Below, piece by piece: positions 37,140 to 50,001 of a stretch of 64,000 bases of DNA. The stretch lies in the NCBI GenBank assembly GCA_002104945.1, contig MCFH01000023.1, forward strand, positions 248,001-312,000. The letters run 5' to 3'. Within the stretch, counting starts at the first letter, position 1. Each line of letters starts with the position of its first letter. A program made the translations under genes and the position numbers. Under the pieces are notes generated by a model that was not told where the DNA came from, searched no databases, and saw only the letters and a list, made by a program, of their open reading frames with translations. The DNA is from Piromyces finnis (taxonomy: Eukaryota; Neocallimastigomycota; Neocallimastigomycetes; Neocallimastigales; Neocallimastigaceae).

Positions 37140-39937
37140 ATTTAAAACACACTATTTTAAATAATATATATATTAATTAATTATATATTTCAAAATTTAA
37201 ATATGTAAATTACTAAAAAGAAAAAATAAATATAAATAATAAAAAATATATATAAAGATTTTCATTCATCTCTCTCATTTCTTTTTCAATAAAATTTTAA
37301 ATTTAAATTAGGAACAATGAAAGAAGATTGGTGTTTTTCTCTTTTTTTTTAAATTAATTAATTTACCTAAATGTTTTAGTTTCTTTTATTTAAATTAAAT
37401 GTAATATAATTTTAAAATAATTATGTTATATCAAAACCTATTATAAATGGATTAATATATATAAATCAATAAACTAAAAATATTAATATTTATATATTAA
37501 AATTTTAATATTTGTTTTTGTGTCAACAATTTAGAACTTCATTTATTATATTTTAAAATTATTACCGCCATTATACCTTTTATATACATTTTATGTAACA
37601 TTTTTAGTGTAACTATTTTTGATGAATAAACTTTAATCCAAATAAAAATACAAAAAAACATTTTTCTTTTTAATAAAGTGTCAACAATTTAAATTTATTA
37701 TAAAACGTGTGTAACATTAAAATGTTTCTTTAATAAATTATATTAATAAAATTTTAAATTTATGGAAATTACAAAAAAAAAAAGGAAATTTTTGTATAAA
37801 AATTTGACCCTTTTTCTTTAAAAGTAGTAATAATGTATTATACAATTATTTAATATATATAAAATAGACTATATAATATTCAATTATTAAATTTTCTTTT
37901 ATGTTAGTTACTTATTCCTTATTCAGTACTATATAATATAGGAAAATGTCTTAACCTACTTTCCAATTTCTTTATTTTTTGAATAATACATTTTTAATAA
38001 TCTATTCATTAATTGTAATTTAAGTATTATTAAGTGTATTACAAAAACAGAAATACAAATATATTAGTAATGATGACTATTATTGTCTCATTAAATTATA
38101 AAAAAAATTAAATTACAAAATATATTTATTTTCTTTGAACCATAAAATGAATATATTTATTATTTTATATTTTTCATATTGTTTTCCATTATCAAAATTA
38201 TTGATCTTATAGCAGACGAAATATGTAAAAGCAAGTATTATTAACAATGATATTAAAGGATAGAATTGAATGTACAAAAATAAAAAGACATAACAATTAA
38301 GTATCCATGTTTAAAATAAAAAGTTTTGAAGTTCTAATATACTTAAATAAAAGTGTAAAAATTGATAAAGTAATATAAAGAAAATTTAATTAATATTAGT
38401 GTCCTTGATTTTTATTAATATATAATACAATTTTCAAATATTTATTAAAAATTCGTATAAATGGTTTAAAATATAAGTTTTTGAAAAAAGTGATAAAACT
38501 TTTTTAAAGTCATTAATGTATAATTAATAATTTTAATATTATTTATTAAAGATAAAAAAATTAAATTTTATTTTTATTATATATTCAAATTTTCCTTTTT
38601 TCCATTAGTAATTTAACCAATAATTTTTTAAAAAAATTAGCCTTTAAAATAAATATTTTCTAGGATATTAGATTATAATATATGAATGTAGCTTATAATG
38701 ATAATACAGCTTTTTTTTTTTTCTCAAAAGAAATTAAAATAAAAAAAAAAAATTTAAAAGAAGCCCAATTAGTCAATTAATATTAATGGAAGGGAAAAAA
38801 ATATTATACCTATAAAAAGACTTTATTTTATATTGTATTATTTGAATAATAATTTTCCATTATAATATCAACCATTAGGAATAGAAAAAACGAGTCAATA
38901 TTTTCAAAACAAATTGAATTTATTTTTATTGAAATAGTTTAATTTTGTCTTATAAAAATATACAATATTCCATCTCTTTAATATTTCATATAATATTTAA
39001 TATTAAAATATTTTTTTTTTTATTTTTATTCACAGTTCTTATAATTTTTAAGCTCATTAGTTTCAAAGTTTATTTTGTTAAAATTCATTGTTTAACATTG
39101 CTTAAAGATATTTTGTGTTGTGTTTAATATTGTTACAAATCAAATAATTACGCGGTGTTGTGCTTTGTTCATCCCTTTGTCAAATAAAAAATATAGTAAA
39201 ACATATCTATGTAGATGACTATTTTATATATATATAAGTGGTAATAATATAACGATACGTAAGTAAAAGTAATATTTCATTTTAATTTTTTTTTCCTTTG
39301 AAATATGTATCCTTTTATTTTAAAAAAAAAACTTTTCTTTTCATTAGATTAAATAATGATATATAAATATAATATTTAGAAAAGAACCATTTATATTAAT
39401 ATATGAATTAGGTATTTAAGTTCAAATCTTTTATGAAGCTTTAGCTATAATATGTATTATAGTATATAGTAATGTAAAAATGAAATTATATTATTAATAA
39501 TATTATTCAAGAACACTACAATAAAAGACTATTAAAAAGATAACTACTTAAATTTTAATAATTTATAACACAAATTCTTTAAAATAACTGAAAGATTTAA
39601 AGATTTTATTATTAAATTAATAAAATAATTAATTTATTTCTTAAAATACTATTATATCAACATTATTATTATTTATGTTTATATAATTCAGTTTATTATT
39701 TCAATGTTATTTACAATATAATTTATAATGATAAAAATATAATATTTCTTTTAATTAATGTTTTGAATATAATATAATTGATCTAGAATGTACATTCGAT
39801 TTAATTTATAAAGATTTCATATTGCTTTTTTAAATTAGATATTCTAATTATTCAAATTTTGTTTAAATATTTGAAATATATTTTTTGTTTTATATATTTA
39901 AAACTATAGTAATCAATAAAATTGAAAAATGTTTAAA
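37140..39937. other. AT-rich intergenic region, no gene seen
   Basis: About 2.8 kb upstream of the GH105 gene. Apart from chance open frames without a codon pattern (for example about 38945-39127) no coding evidence was found. Confidence 0.5.
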
Positions 39938-40132
39938 TTATAAATCACCATTATAAAATTTTTCTTTTAAAATACAATAGGTGGTCCATGAACCTTGACT
40001 TTGATCCTTTAATAATTGATTAACAATTTGGGCTCCTTCTCTTGAAGTTAAAGGTCTTTCATAACCAGCTTCACTGCTTGGTTGATTATTTTGTCTTCTA
40101 CCATTACTATTTCTTGAAGTTCTTCCTGGCAT
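39938..40132 (-). CDS. Small protein of 64 residues, unknown
   Basis: ATG at 40132, stop at 39938. The N-terminal half is basic and polar (MPGRTSRNSNGRRQNNQPSS). The C-terminal half has a balanced composition (EGAQIVNQLLKDQSQGSWTTYCILKEKF) with a predicted helix. Its base composition is clearly less AT-rich than its surroundings and codons prefer T/A-ending forms as in other genes here, so it is probably real. No signal peptide or membrane segment. Family not recognised; it may be a full small protein or the first exon of a longer gene. Confidence 0.55.
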   Translation of the reverse strand: MPGRTSRNSNGRRQNNQPSSEAGYERPLTSREGAQIVNQLLKDQSQGSWTTYCILKEKFYNGDL

Positions 40133-42903
40133 TTTATCAAAGTCTTTATTTAGTATTTATAATATTAAAAAAAAAAATTAGAGGGAAATTTTTTTTTATA
40201 AATTTTTAAAAAAAAACTTAACCACCAACCCTCAATATTGCCAATTAATAATTATATTAATAATATACAATTATTTGATTTGAAAATTGTATATTGCTAT
40301 ATATTATGGGCCAATAGTAGTAATAATAATAATAAATTTTTTTATCCTATATTATTAATATGAAATATTGAAGTTTTATAATTTGAAAAAAATAGTGGTG
40401 GAGTGTTAAAATTTTTTTTAACAATTATATTTTTCAAAGTATATTATATTTACTAATTTTATATATATATCAAATAGATTTGTAGAGTTGATTGATGATA
40501 TTTAGAACAAATTTTTATAACAATAATGAAAAGTATTCTACATTAGTTTTCAATAGACGTTGAAATTAATTTTTTCAATATTAATTCCCAATTATTAATT
40601 TATTAGAATGAACAAGAACTTATTAATATTGAAATTAGTATATTATTCAGTAAAGAAGAAAAAAACAATATCAATAGAAAATAATAATTATTAAAATTGA
40701 ATGTTCCTTTTTATTCTTCTAATAGTTTCTTACGGTTTCTTTTGTATTAAATTTAATAATAAAAGTGACTTTATTAACTATTATAAATAAAATTTAGCAT
40801 AGCATTAATAACGTGGCTTGTACTAAATTAAATTTTCAAAAATTTTAATTTTTTTAGTGGTAGCAGTAGTAGCTCTATATATGGTATAATGAAAAAACAA
40901 ACCAAAATTTATATTATAATTTTATTGATAGGTTTAAAAATAGTTAATATAGTGAATGAATCAATGCCTTTATAACAAACTTTTATATTAAAATAATTAT
41001 ACAAGTTGGTTTTAATTATTTTCATATTCATTATATTTAATTCGTTTTAAAGATATTTATTCATTGTATATTTGCATGTTTTAAATATCAAAAATATTTT
41101 GTATAAATATATATTCGTTAATATAATAAAAACAATTTTATAATTAAATAATATATCAAGAATCTTGTATAAAATAATAAAAAACAAAAGATTAAAAGAA
41201 TATATAATAACTAAAAAAGTTACAAAAATTGAGTTGATTATTTATGATAATATTCAATAAATTAAATAATAATTTTAATTCATTATTTAATAAATTAAAA
41301 AATATTATTTAATGTTATTCGTCACAATTATTAGTAATATAGTACATTTATAAATTAAGATTTTATTTATAATATTAAATATTTTCTGTAAAATTTTAAT
41401 TGAAAAAATGCAAAATAAATTTTTTTTAGATTTTAGATTTGTGTCACATAAATAATATATTATTAATAGATAAAAAAGTTTTTTTTTCAATAATAGAATA
41501 GTAGGAAAAAAAAATATATAATTTCTTAAAATAAAATTATATATAAAAAGTTTACATTGTAAAGGTTTTTTTTTTCTTATTAATTATGAACCTTTATCTT
41601 CTCAAAAATAAAAGGTAGAAGTAGATGTCTTTAAAAAAAAAGTATAGAAAATAAAATCTTATATTCTTAAATATGAAAATTGTGATTTGTCTAATGAATA
41701 ATAAACCAAAATTTGACCATATATTGGCTCTATTTGACTATATTAATATTTTACTATCAATTGCATTAAATGGAAATTTATTATTAAATAATAAATTTAA
41801 AACAATCAGAATATAAGTCTTACATATTAAAGAAACATAAAATTAATAATGAAATTTTTGAATTATTATTTTAGATGATGATGTTTTTTTGAAAAGTTTT
41901 AATAGAATCCTTAAACTGTTTGAATTATATTGAATAAGAGTGAACTAAGACACTCAAATTAGAATAGTCTCTTTAATGGGAGGTAAACACTGATACAATT
42001 TATTCATTTTATTGCTTCTTATGATACTTTCCAATATAAGATAAGATGATATAGGTTCTACCAGATTGCATTTGGTTTAATTCAAAATAAATACAACATT
42101 AAGTTATGCAAAACCTATACAATGTATATATTATAATTTATAAAAAACATTTTAATTAATTTAATATATATTCAAATAATAAAAATAATTGTTTAAGAAA
42201 TATACAAATCGATTTAATAACATATTAATGTTTAATGTTAAAAATATATATTTAATTAAAATTCTAAATATTATTATTTAATTTTTATAATAAAAAATTT
42301 TTTTATAATATATTTAATATATTATTAATGAAAAATAAACATTAATTAAAAAAAAAGATGTTATATATATATTATTTATTTTATTTTTTCAACTAAATAT
42401 TATATATTGGCATAGTATAGAAGAGGTATTTTTTATATAAAAAAAAGTATAAAGTATTATAACAAATACTAATACTTTTTTATTTGTAGTGGCGATTTTC
42501 TTTGATTTACTTAGATTTCAATATATTTAAGTATATGATACATTTGTGGGATAAATAATTAATCCACCACTTAACCACTAAAATTTTTCTTTATTTTTTT
42601 TTTGAATTAAAATTTAATTTATTTTTCTTTTTTTTTTAAAAAAATATCCAAATTTAGAAATCAATGAACCAATCAATGTCTTATTCATAAAAAAAAGAAA
42701 TGATTAACCAATCATAATTAATGATAAAATTATAATATACATAAAGAACCTTAAAAACTATAATCTTTTTTAATTTAAAATATTTAAAAAAAAAAACATT
42801 TTTGATAGTCAGATTTAATATATAATAACAAAAGTATTAAAAGAGTATTGTAAATATTGTAATATCAGGATAAAGTAATAATTTAATATTTAAAAAATAT
42901 AGA
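40133..42903. other. AT-rich divergent intergenic region
   Basis: Lies between the 64-residue gene (-) and the YczE-kinase gene (+). It has short (TAA)n at 40319-40335. A slightly less AT-rich patch at about 41935-42110 has no open frame; I could not assign it. Confidence 0.45.
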
Positions 42904-44298
42904 ATGGGAATAAGAAGTGAAAAATTTATAAATAGAAGTAGAGAAAGGATAATATCCATCAGAAATAATGTTTTTACTAAAACTTTTGCTAAAAGAATAG
43001 CAATATACTTATTTGGTCTTTTTATGATAACTGTTGGAATTGCTTTTTCAGTAAAGTCAGATCTTGGTGTATCCCCAGTAAGTTCTATACCTTATTCTCT
43101 AACATGTATTGCAGGTATTGAAATGGGGAAAGCAACTATAATATTTCATAGTGTACTAGTTCTTATTCAAATTATTCTTTTAAGACGTAACTTTAAAATA
43201 AAAAATGTATTACAAGTAATAGTTGGTATCATTTTTGGTTATTTCACAACATTATGTAATTGGTTAATTTCATATCTTCCGGATGTCCATAATATAGTAT
43301 TAAGAATAATATTTATATTACTTAGTTCATTTTTTATTGCATTTGGTATTTTCCTTTACATGCCAGCTAATATTATGCCACTTGCTGTAGAAGGTACAAT
43401 GCAAGCTGTTTCATATGTTACTCATATAGATTTTGCAAAAGTTAAGATTGGATTTGATGTTACTATGGTTATTATTTCATTAATTAGTTGCTTGATATTT
43501 ATTAGAAATCTTGGTAGTGTTGGTGCTGGTACAATTGTTTCAGCTGTTTTAGTAGGTATGATTCTTGGTGTTATTACAAAATGGTTTGGTGCAAGAAGAG
43601 ATAAATTTCTTGATAAAAATGTGGATCCAATGAAAGATAAAGAAAAAAAAGAAAGATCTTTGGAAGAAGGAAAACTTGACAATAATTTCGTTATCACAAT
43701 TTCTAGAGAATATGGAAGTGGCGGTAGAGAAATTGGAAAAGAAATTGCTAAACAATTAGGAATTGACTATTATGATTTAGATGTTATTCGTAAAGTTGCT
43801 CAAGAAATGGATATTACTGAAACAACAGTATTAGAAAATGACCAAAGTATAAAAAATGTTGCAGATAGTTATATATTAAATTGGTGTGCTCAAACTACTA
43901 CAGAAGAACAATTACCAATAGTAGAAAGAATTTATTATTCACAAACTAGAATCATAAAAGATATAGCGTCTAAGAAATCTTGTGTTATTATTGGAAGACT
44001 CGCTAATCATATTTTAAAAGATACATGTAAATGCTTTAATGTATTTATTGGAGCCGAAATGGACAGTAAAATAAAGCAAATTGTTAAAAGAGAAGGCTTA
44101 AGCGAAAAAGAAGCCAGATTAAAAATAGAAAGAGTAGAAACTGAGCGTGAAAATCATTGTAAATATTTTACTCATACAGAATGGCGTAATCTTACTAATT
44201 ATGATATGTATATAAAATCTGATATTAGTGGTATCGAAGGAACAGCAAAAATTATTGTTAAAACAGCTAAAAAAAAGTTGAATTTCCATAAGCATTAA
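42904..44298 (+). CDS. YczE-type membrane domain fused to cytidylate-kinase-like domain, bacterial type
   Basis: 464 residues, intronless. Residues about 25-235 form a five- to six-helix membrane domain of the YczE/YitT-like bacterial family, with the typical GIAFSVKSDLGVSPVSSIPY block and FGIFLYMPANIMPLAVEG. After a charged linker (about 236-256) comes a cytidylate-kinase-like domain: FVITISREYGSGGREIGKEI as the phosphate-binding segment, YYDLDVIRKVAQE, CVIIGRLANHIL and KREGLSEKEARLKIE with Arg-rich lid-like residues. The phosphate loop is the GSGGREIG form rather than a classic Walker A GxxxxGK, as in cytidylate-kinase-like proteins. The same pairing occurs in anaerobic Firmicutes, so transfer from a gut bacterium is likely. 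Substrate and role are unknown. Confidence 0.85.
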   Translation: MGIRSEKFINRSRERIISIRNNVFTKTFAKRIAIYLFGLFMITVGIAFSVKSDLGVSPVSSIPYSLTCIAGIEMGKATIIFHSVLVLIQIILLRRNFKIKNVLQVIVGIIFGYFTTLCNWLISYLPDVHNIVLRIIFILLSSFFIAFGIFLYMPANIMPLAVEGTMQAVSYVTHIDFAKVKIGFDVTMVIISLISCLIFIRNLGSVGAGTIVSAVLVGMILGVITKWFGARRDKFLDKNVDPMKDKEKKERSLEEGKLDNNFVITISREYGSGGREIGKEIAKQLGIDYYDLDVIRKVAQEMDITETTVLENDQSIKNVADSYILNWCAQTTTEEQLPIVERIYYSQTRIIKDIASKKSCVIIGRLANHILKDTCKCFNVFIGAEMDSKIKQIVKREGLSEKEARLKIERVETERENHCKYFTHTEWRNLTNYDMYIKSDISGIEGTAKIIVKTAKKKLNFHKH

Positions 44299-45113
44299 AT
44301 AAGAAAAAAGAAAAAGGGAAAAGAGGGTTATAGTATTTTTTTTATATTAATTAATTATTTATTTATTTATATTTATTTATTTGTTTATTATTAAGTTTCA
44401 TATAATTTAAAAAAAATATATATAAAAGAAATTAATTTATTTTTAAAATTGATGCAGTAGGGTAAGAATGTTATTTTTCAAAAATATATCAAAATCAATG
44501 TATTTTAAACTTTTTTTTTTTTATTTCATATATAAATGTTTTTAGAATTATTTATTTATTAATTTATTTATTCATATAAATCAGTGAGGTCAGTATTTAA
44601 AATGTATAAATTTTTCATATTTAATTTAAATTATTATTATAATATAAATATGATATTTTTAAAATCATATTTAATTATAAAAAAACCATAAAATATTTAT
44701 TATTTTTTTTTTTTTTAAAAAAAAATAACAAAAAATAACAATAAAATAAAAATATAAAAAATAGTTTTTTTTTCTTTGTTTTTGTAATAAGTTATTCATT
44801 TTTAAAGTGTTTTATTTATTTTTTTTATTTATTAATTTCTAAATTTACTTTTCAATTGTTTTTTATGATCATTCCATATGTTATTGTATCATAAAAAATA
44901 ACTTTTAATATTATTAATATATTTAAAATATTTTCGTTATATTTAATTTTATCATATAAATATATTAAAATAAAAAGATATAAAATTATATATTTATATT
45001 AAAATTTTGATAGTAAAAACTATATTATCAAAATACATTATTTTTTATATTTTTTTTTTTTTATTTGTCATTATGGAATATATACTTTTTTTAATTTGAA
45101 TTTACAAGTATTT
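44299..45113. other. Intergenic region between convergent genes
   Basis: About 0.8 kb of A/T-rich sequence with (TTTA)n-like patches after the kinase stop; nothing else seen. Confidence 0.5.
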
Positions 45114-46286
45114 TTACTTTTTAATGTAAAATGAGTAATTTACTAAGTAATTATGAACAATTGAATTACCACAGAAGGCGCATTTGGTACTACTATTAAA
45201 GTTTTTACCGCATTTTTTGTAACTTCCACCAGCAAATAAATCAACAGCCTTATACATTATATTAGCTTTAGCAACGCATTCAGTATGTAAAACCTTATCA
45301 GCTTTTTAAAATATTTAAATTAGTAATTATATTTTTTTGTTTGAGTTTAACTAAAATATATAAAATATATATTGAATATTACAAACAAAAAATTAATTAT
45401 AACTATATATGGATGCATAAAAAAAATAAATATACCTATTTTTTTAGTATCATATTTAGCATTACATAAACTTTTTAAATTTGCCAAGAATTTTTTATCA
45501 CAATTACTTTTACCCATTTGACAATCATAACAAACATCATGACTGTTACAAGCTGGAAGGAATAATCCAGTATAGGATTGTCCAATACTGAAATTATCAG
45601 TTATCTTTGGTCCACAACCATTAACTTCAACTATAGCTGTTTTTACAGATTTTGGATCTTGTTGATATCTTGGAACATTATATTGGTAATTGCTTTCAAT
45701 AAGATTAATTTTTCCTTTTGATACAGCATCACAAGTAGCAGTAGCTCTCTTTTCCTTGCTTACAGTATTTACTAATTCACTAGTAGGACTTTCATTTTCT
45801 TGGCTATTTTCAATTTCTACTACTTCTGGAATATTATTGCAATTACTACATAAATAAAATATACAAAAGTCAGTATTATTATTTTATTTTCTTAATATAT
45901 ATATAAATATGTATACATTACTTTTTGCACATTTCATCTAAATCTTTTAAATTTATTTGCTCGCCAATAATACTAATGATATCTTCACTATTTTTTAATT
46001 TCATGAAATAATCGATTTTTGAGTTTGCTAAAGTACATAACCATTTACATTGATTAACATTAATTTTGTTATTACCTGATGAGGTTAAAGAATTTTCAAA
46101 GTAATTATTTCCTTCAACAATAAAGTCATAAATTTCTCCTGCTTGGCATTCTGAAATATTTAACTCAACTGCAATATCCTTAATTGTATTATTAATAACT
46201 TCATCATCATATTTGCTTTTACATACAGCGGCATTAGCAATACCACAGACACTTAATAAAGTTAATGCAATATTATAAAAACGCAT
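45114..46286 (-). CDS. Secreted phospholipase A2-like protein without chitin-binding modules
   Basis: Exons 46286-45922, 45845-45436 and 45301-45114; 320 residues. Start chosen at MRFYNIALTLLSVCGIANA, a clear signal peptide (an in-frame TTG lies 12 bases upstream). Residues 25-120 match the helical region of the 21806-23423 gene (IAVELNISECQAGEIYDFI versus IMEHLNMTKKQAKQFYTYG; CKWLC versus CIQMC; EMCK versus NTCK). A variable acidic linker precedes the PLA2-like domain: VNGCGPK, LPACNSHDVCYDCQMGKSNC with the C-x2-HD-x-CY motif, and a C-terminal CAFCGNSIV block that aligns with CALCGARVI. It would be a secreted lipid hydrolase if active. Its second intron is absent from the paralogue and uses an AAG acceptor. 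Confidence 0.8.
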
Positions 46287-48789
46287 TTTTTTAATCAATT
46301 ATTACTCTTTTTAATAAATTGTGAATTAATATTTTAAAAATTATAAAATATTTGTTTATATAGTGAAGATTTTTCTTTTAAAGAAAACTTAGGAAGTAAT
46401 TATTTAAAGTTTTGAAAAGAATATATAACGAAAAAAAAAAAAAAGGTTAATATTTATATAAATTTTGTTTCAAATAAAAAGTATTGAGAGTACAAAATAT
46501 TGATAAAAATAAAGTATGTTAAATAATATTATTTTTTAAATTCTATCTATTTATCTTTATTTAAATATTTATTTTCTATATATTTATATATATATATAGA
46601 AAATAGTTAAAAATTCTACTTTTATGCTATTTTTCATTGAGATAGTATTATTTTTTATACTTACTATAATAAATTTTCTTTAATATTTTTATTTTACTTA
46701 TTTTTACTTTTTTTTATTTAGTCTATTTTATCATTATGATGCTTTTTCTTTTTATTTATACTTTAGAATATACTTCGAAACATTTAAACTATTGTGTTAT
46801 TTTTATATTTAATAAAGTTTCTAAGAAATTATATCAAATTTATTATTGTTTTATGACTGTTTTATGTTAATAGCTAATTTAAATAATATAATAAAACTAT
46901 AAATGTATACATTATATTATTGATTTTCCCCACTTCAAAAATTAATATTATTAGCTTTGCTACACCCATTTTTTGTATAAGCTAATTTTACCATAAAATT
47001 ATTAATATATAAATATTCCTTCAACTCTTCGGGAGACAGAAAATTGTTTGCTTATTTCTAAAAGCAGAAGGAAATATATTAAATAATAAAAATTTTATTT
47101 GAGAATTTTCCCAAAATTAATTAAATTTGAAAAAACACAAAGTTAATTTAATGTAAAAGTTAAAAATAAAAACTCTTAATATTCAATGGCAGATTAATAT
47201 AGAAGATAGGAAATAACTTTAATAACTTAATTATTTTCTTTAATTTTTTTAATTCATCAATAAAACTTATATATTGATTTTAATTCTCTATTAATTTCAT
47301 TTATTTCTGATTAATAATTATTATCAACCTTTGTAGAATGAATAATTGGAGTAATATATAATATTATACCTCCGGATTTAATAAATATATTGAATATTAT
47401 TTTTTTTTGTAATTGTTATTGTTAAAATGATAAAATAAAGGGAAAATGAAAATTCTATTACCAAGAAAAATATTATAATAAAAATTAATATTAATTCTCC
47501 AACTCTTATGAAATATGGTTAATATATATGAAAATTTGTGGATACAAAATACTATAGTTTATAATGATAATATAAATAAGATTGTTGAATAGATAAAGAC
47601 ATTTCAAGTGTATATAAAAATGAAAAAAATATTATAGTTTTCTTCTATATATTTTAATTAAAATGGTATTGTATAGAAATAGGTTGTATTGTCATCTTGA
47701 GTGTTAAGAATATAATTATAATAATTATAATTTTATTTTTTTTATTAAATATGATTAACAATTATTCATTTTTTTCATATATAATTAATATTTTAGTATA
47801 AATTATTTGAAAATTATATAGAAATAAATAAATTAAATTTTAGAAATTATAATAATAATTATAAGAAATAAAGTTTTAAATAATGGCAAAACAAATAATA
47901 ATAAATAAATGAAAAAATAAATATAATGATGTGTGGCTTATTATATCAAATTGAATATGAAATCAAAAATGTAATTAAAATGTAAAGTTAATATTATTTT
48001 TTTAATAGGAAAATTTAATACAATAATTTTAACAGGAATAATTTAAAATTTTTACATAATTATTGATATCTATATATTAATTTAATCTTTGATTATCTGT
48101 AAATATTATTGATAATAAAAAACTTTTTTTCTTTAGTTAGGTAATTTTTAAATTTCCTTAATTACAACATAATAAACATATCCATAATGATTTCAAATTA
48201 ATTAACCATATTATTATAAAGTGAAAAAATATATACAAATTAGAATGTTTAAAAGTTATGCTTAACCATCAAAATTATACTACAAAAAAAGGTAGAAATC
48301 AAAGTTATAGATTTTTATGATTGGAAAATGAAGAATTGACATTAAGCCAATCATTTTAAGGTTTTATATTGGATTTTAATATCTTTTAATTTAATTTAGA
48401 TTAAAAAAAAGTATAGACAAAAACTAAAAAAGAATGGATTTAAATCAAATTTTAAAAAAAAAATAAAATAAAAAAATAAAATAAAAAAATAAAATAAAAA
48501 AATATATTATTAATTTGAATATAATTTCCAAAAAAAAAAGGAAACAATTTACAAAAAATATAATAATAAATAAAATAATATATATTATTTTCCATAAAAA
48601 TAATTATTATTAATTATAAGAGTATAGATATATAACAGAAATAATAATAATTAAATATTAAATAAATTAATTCCAGTAAGATTAGAAAATAAGAAAAATA
48701 TTGTTATAATTTAAAATTAATAAAAGTTATAATAAATTATAAATATCAGTGACAGAAATACATTAAAAATTAATACAACAGAAAATAAA
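46287..48789. other. AT-rich divergent intergenic region
   Basis: Between the PLA2-like gene (-) and the YeiH gene (+). It holds an (AAAATAA)n-like stretch at about 48466-48502. No coding exon or RNA gene was recognised. Confidence 0.5.
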
Positions 48790-50001
48790 ATGATAAGTTT
48801 TATTAAAAGTAATTGGTTAGGTATGGCAGTATGTTTGGGTATTGCCATTCCTTCTTTCTTTTTAGGAAAATTATTTCCAATTATTGGAGGAGCAGTAATT
48901 GCAATTCTTTTTGGTATGATTATTACTTTATTCTGGAATGAAAAAGGAAAAGCAGCAGTAGGAATAAAATTTACTTCGAAATATATTTTACAAGCTGCAG
49001 TAGTTTTACTTGGTTTTGGTATGAATTTAAGAGTTATTTTCCAAACAGGAAAACAATCACTTCCAATTATTGTTTGTACCATTGCAACTTCTTTAATTGT
49101 TGCCTGGGGATTACAAAAACTTATAAATATTCCAAAAAATACTTATATTTTAATTGGTGTTGGTTCTTCTATTTGTGGTGGTTCAGCAGTTGCAGCTACT
49201 GCTCCAGTTATTGCTGCAAGTGATGAAGAAGTAGCTCAATCTATATCTGTTATTTTCTTTTATAATGTTATTGCTGCTATTATATTCCCAATTATTGGAA
49301 AATTAATTGGTTTTAGCACAAAAAATGGTGAAGCTTTTGGTATATTTGCTGGTACTGCAATTAATGATACATCTTCTGTTACAGCTGCTGCTTCTACATG
49401 GGATAGTATGTGGAAACTTGGTAGTGAAACACTTGATAAAGCTGTCACAGTAAAATTAACAAGAACTTTAGCTATTATTCCAATTACATTAGCATTAGCC
49501 ATTATTAGAACTCAAAAAATGAAAAAACAATCCAAAGCAGAAAAAATGGCTGAAATTGAAAGTAGTACAGAAAATATTAATAATAAAGAAACAGAAAATG
49601 ATAAGGAAGATGATATTGTTAATGAAAAAATAAATGAAAATGAAGAAGAAAAGGAAAAGGAAACTGTACAAGAAAAAGAAACTAGTAATGATAGTAAAAA
49701 TGAAAAACAATCATCTGGTTTTAGTTTAAAAAATTCTTTCCCATTCTTTATTCTTTATTTCATAGTTGCATCTATTATAACTACCATTGCTATAAGTTTA
49801 GGAGCATCATCTTCCGTTTTTACACCATTAAAAGAATTAAGTAAATTTTGCATTATTATGGCTATGTCTGCTATTGGTTTAAATAGTAATCTTATTAAAC
49901 TTATTAAATCTGGAGGTAAACCAATTATTCTTGGTGCCTGCTGTTGGATTGGAATTAGTGCTGTTAGTTTAATTTTACAAAAAATTATGGGAATATGGTA
50001 A
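48790..50001 (+). CDS. YeiH / UPF0324 family membrane transporter, bacterial type
   Basis: 403 residues, intronless, about ten hydrophobic segments. Family blocks are [15 protein letters not shown] near residues 76-90, the [19 protein letters not shown] loop near 120-140, the [18 protein letters not shown] block and a C-terminal [20 protein letters not shown]. The family (PF03601) is bacterial, with members proposed to export sulfate or similar small anions; the substrate here is unproven. A Glu/Lys/Asn-rich cytosolic loop of about 65 residues (about 242-308) separates the last helices, which fits a fungal low-complexity insertion. Lack of introns and bacterial family membership support transfer from a gut bacterium. 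Confidence 0.85.
   Translation: MISFIKSNWLGMAVCLGIAIPSFFLGKLFPIIGGAVIAILFGMIITLFWNEKGKAAVGIKFTSKYILQAAVVLLGFGMNLRVIFQTGKQSLPIIVCTIATSLIVAWGLQKLINIPKNTYILIGVGSSICGGSAVAATAPVIAASDEEVAQSISVIFFYNVIAAIIFPIIGKLIGFSTKNGEAFGIFAGTAINDTSSVTAAASTWDSMWKLGSETLDKAVTVKLTRTLAIIPITLALAIIRTQKMKKQSKAEKMAEIESSTENINNKETENDKEDDIVNEKINENEEEKEKETVQEKETSNDSKNEKQSSGFSLKNSFPFFILYFIVASIITTIAISLGASSSVFTPLKELSKFCIIMAMSAIGLNSNLIKLIKSGGKPIILGACCWIGISAVSLILQKIMGIW

Noticed and set aside
41935-42110. Less AT-rich patch with a gene-like look
   Set aside because: Stops in every frame and no recognisable protein similarity; possibly a relic but unsupported.
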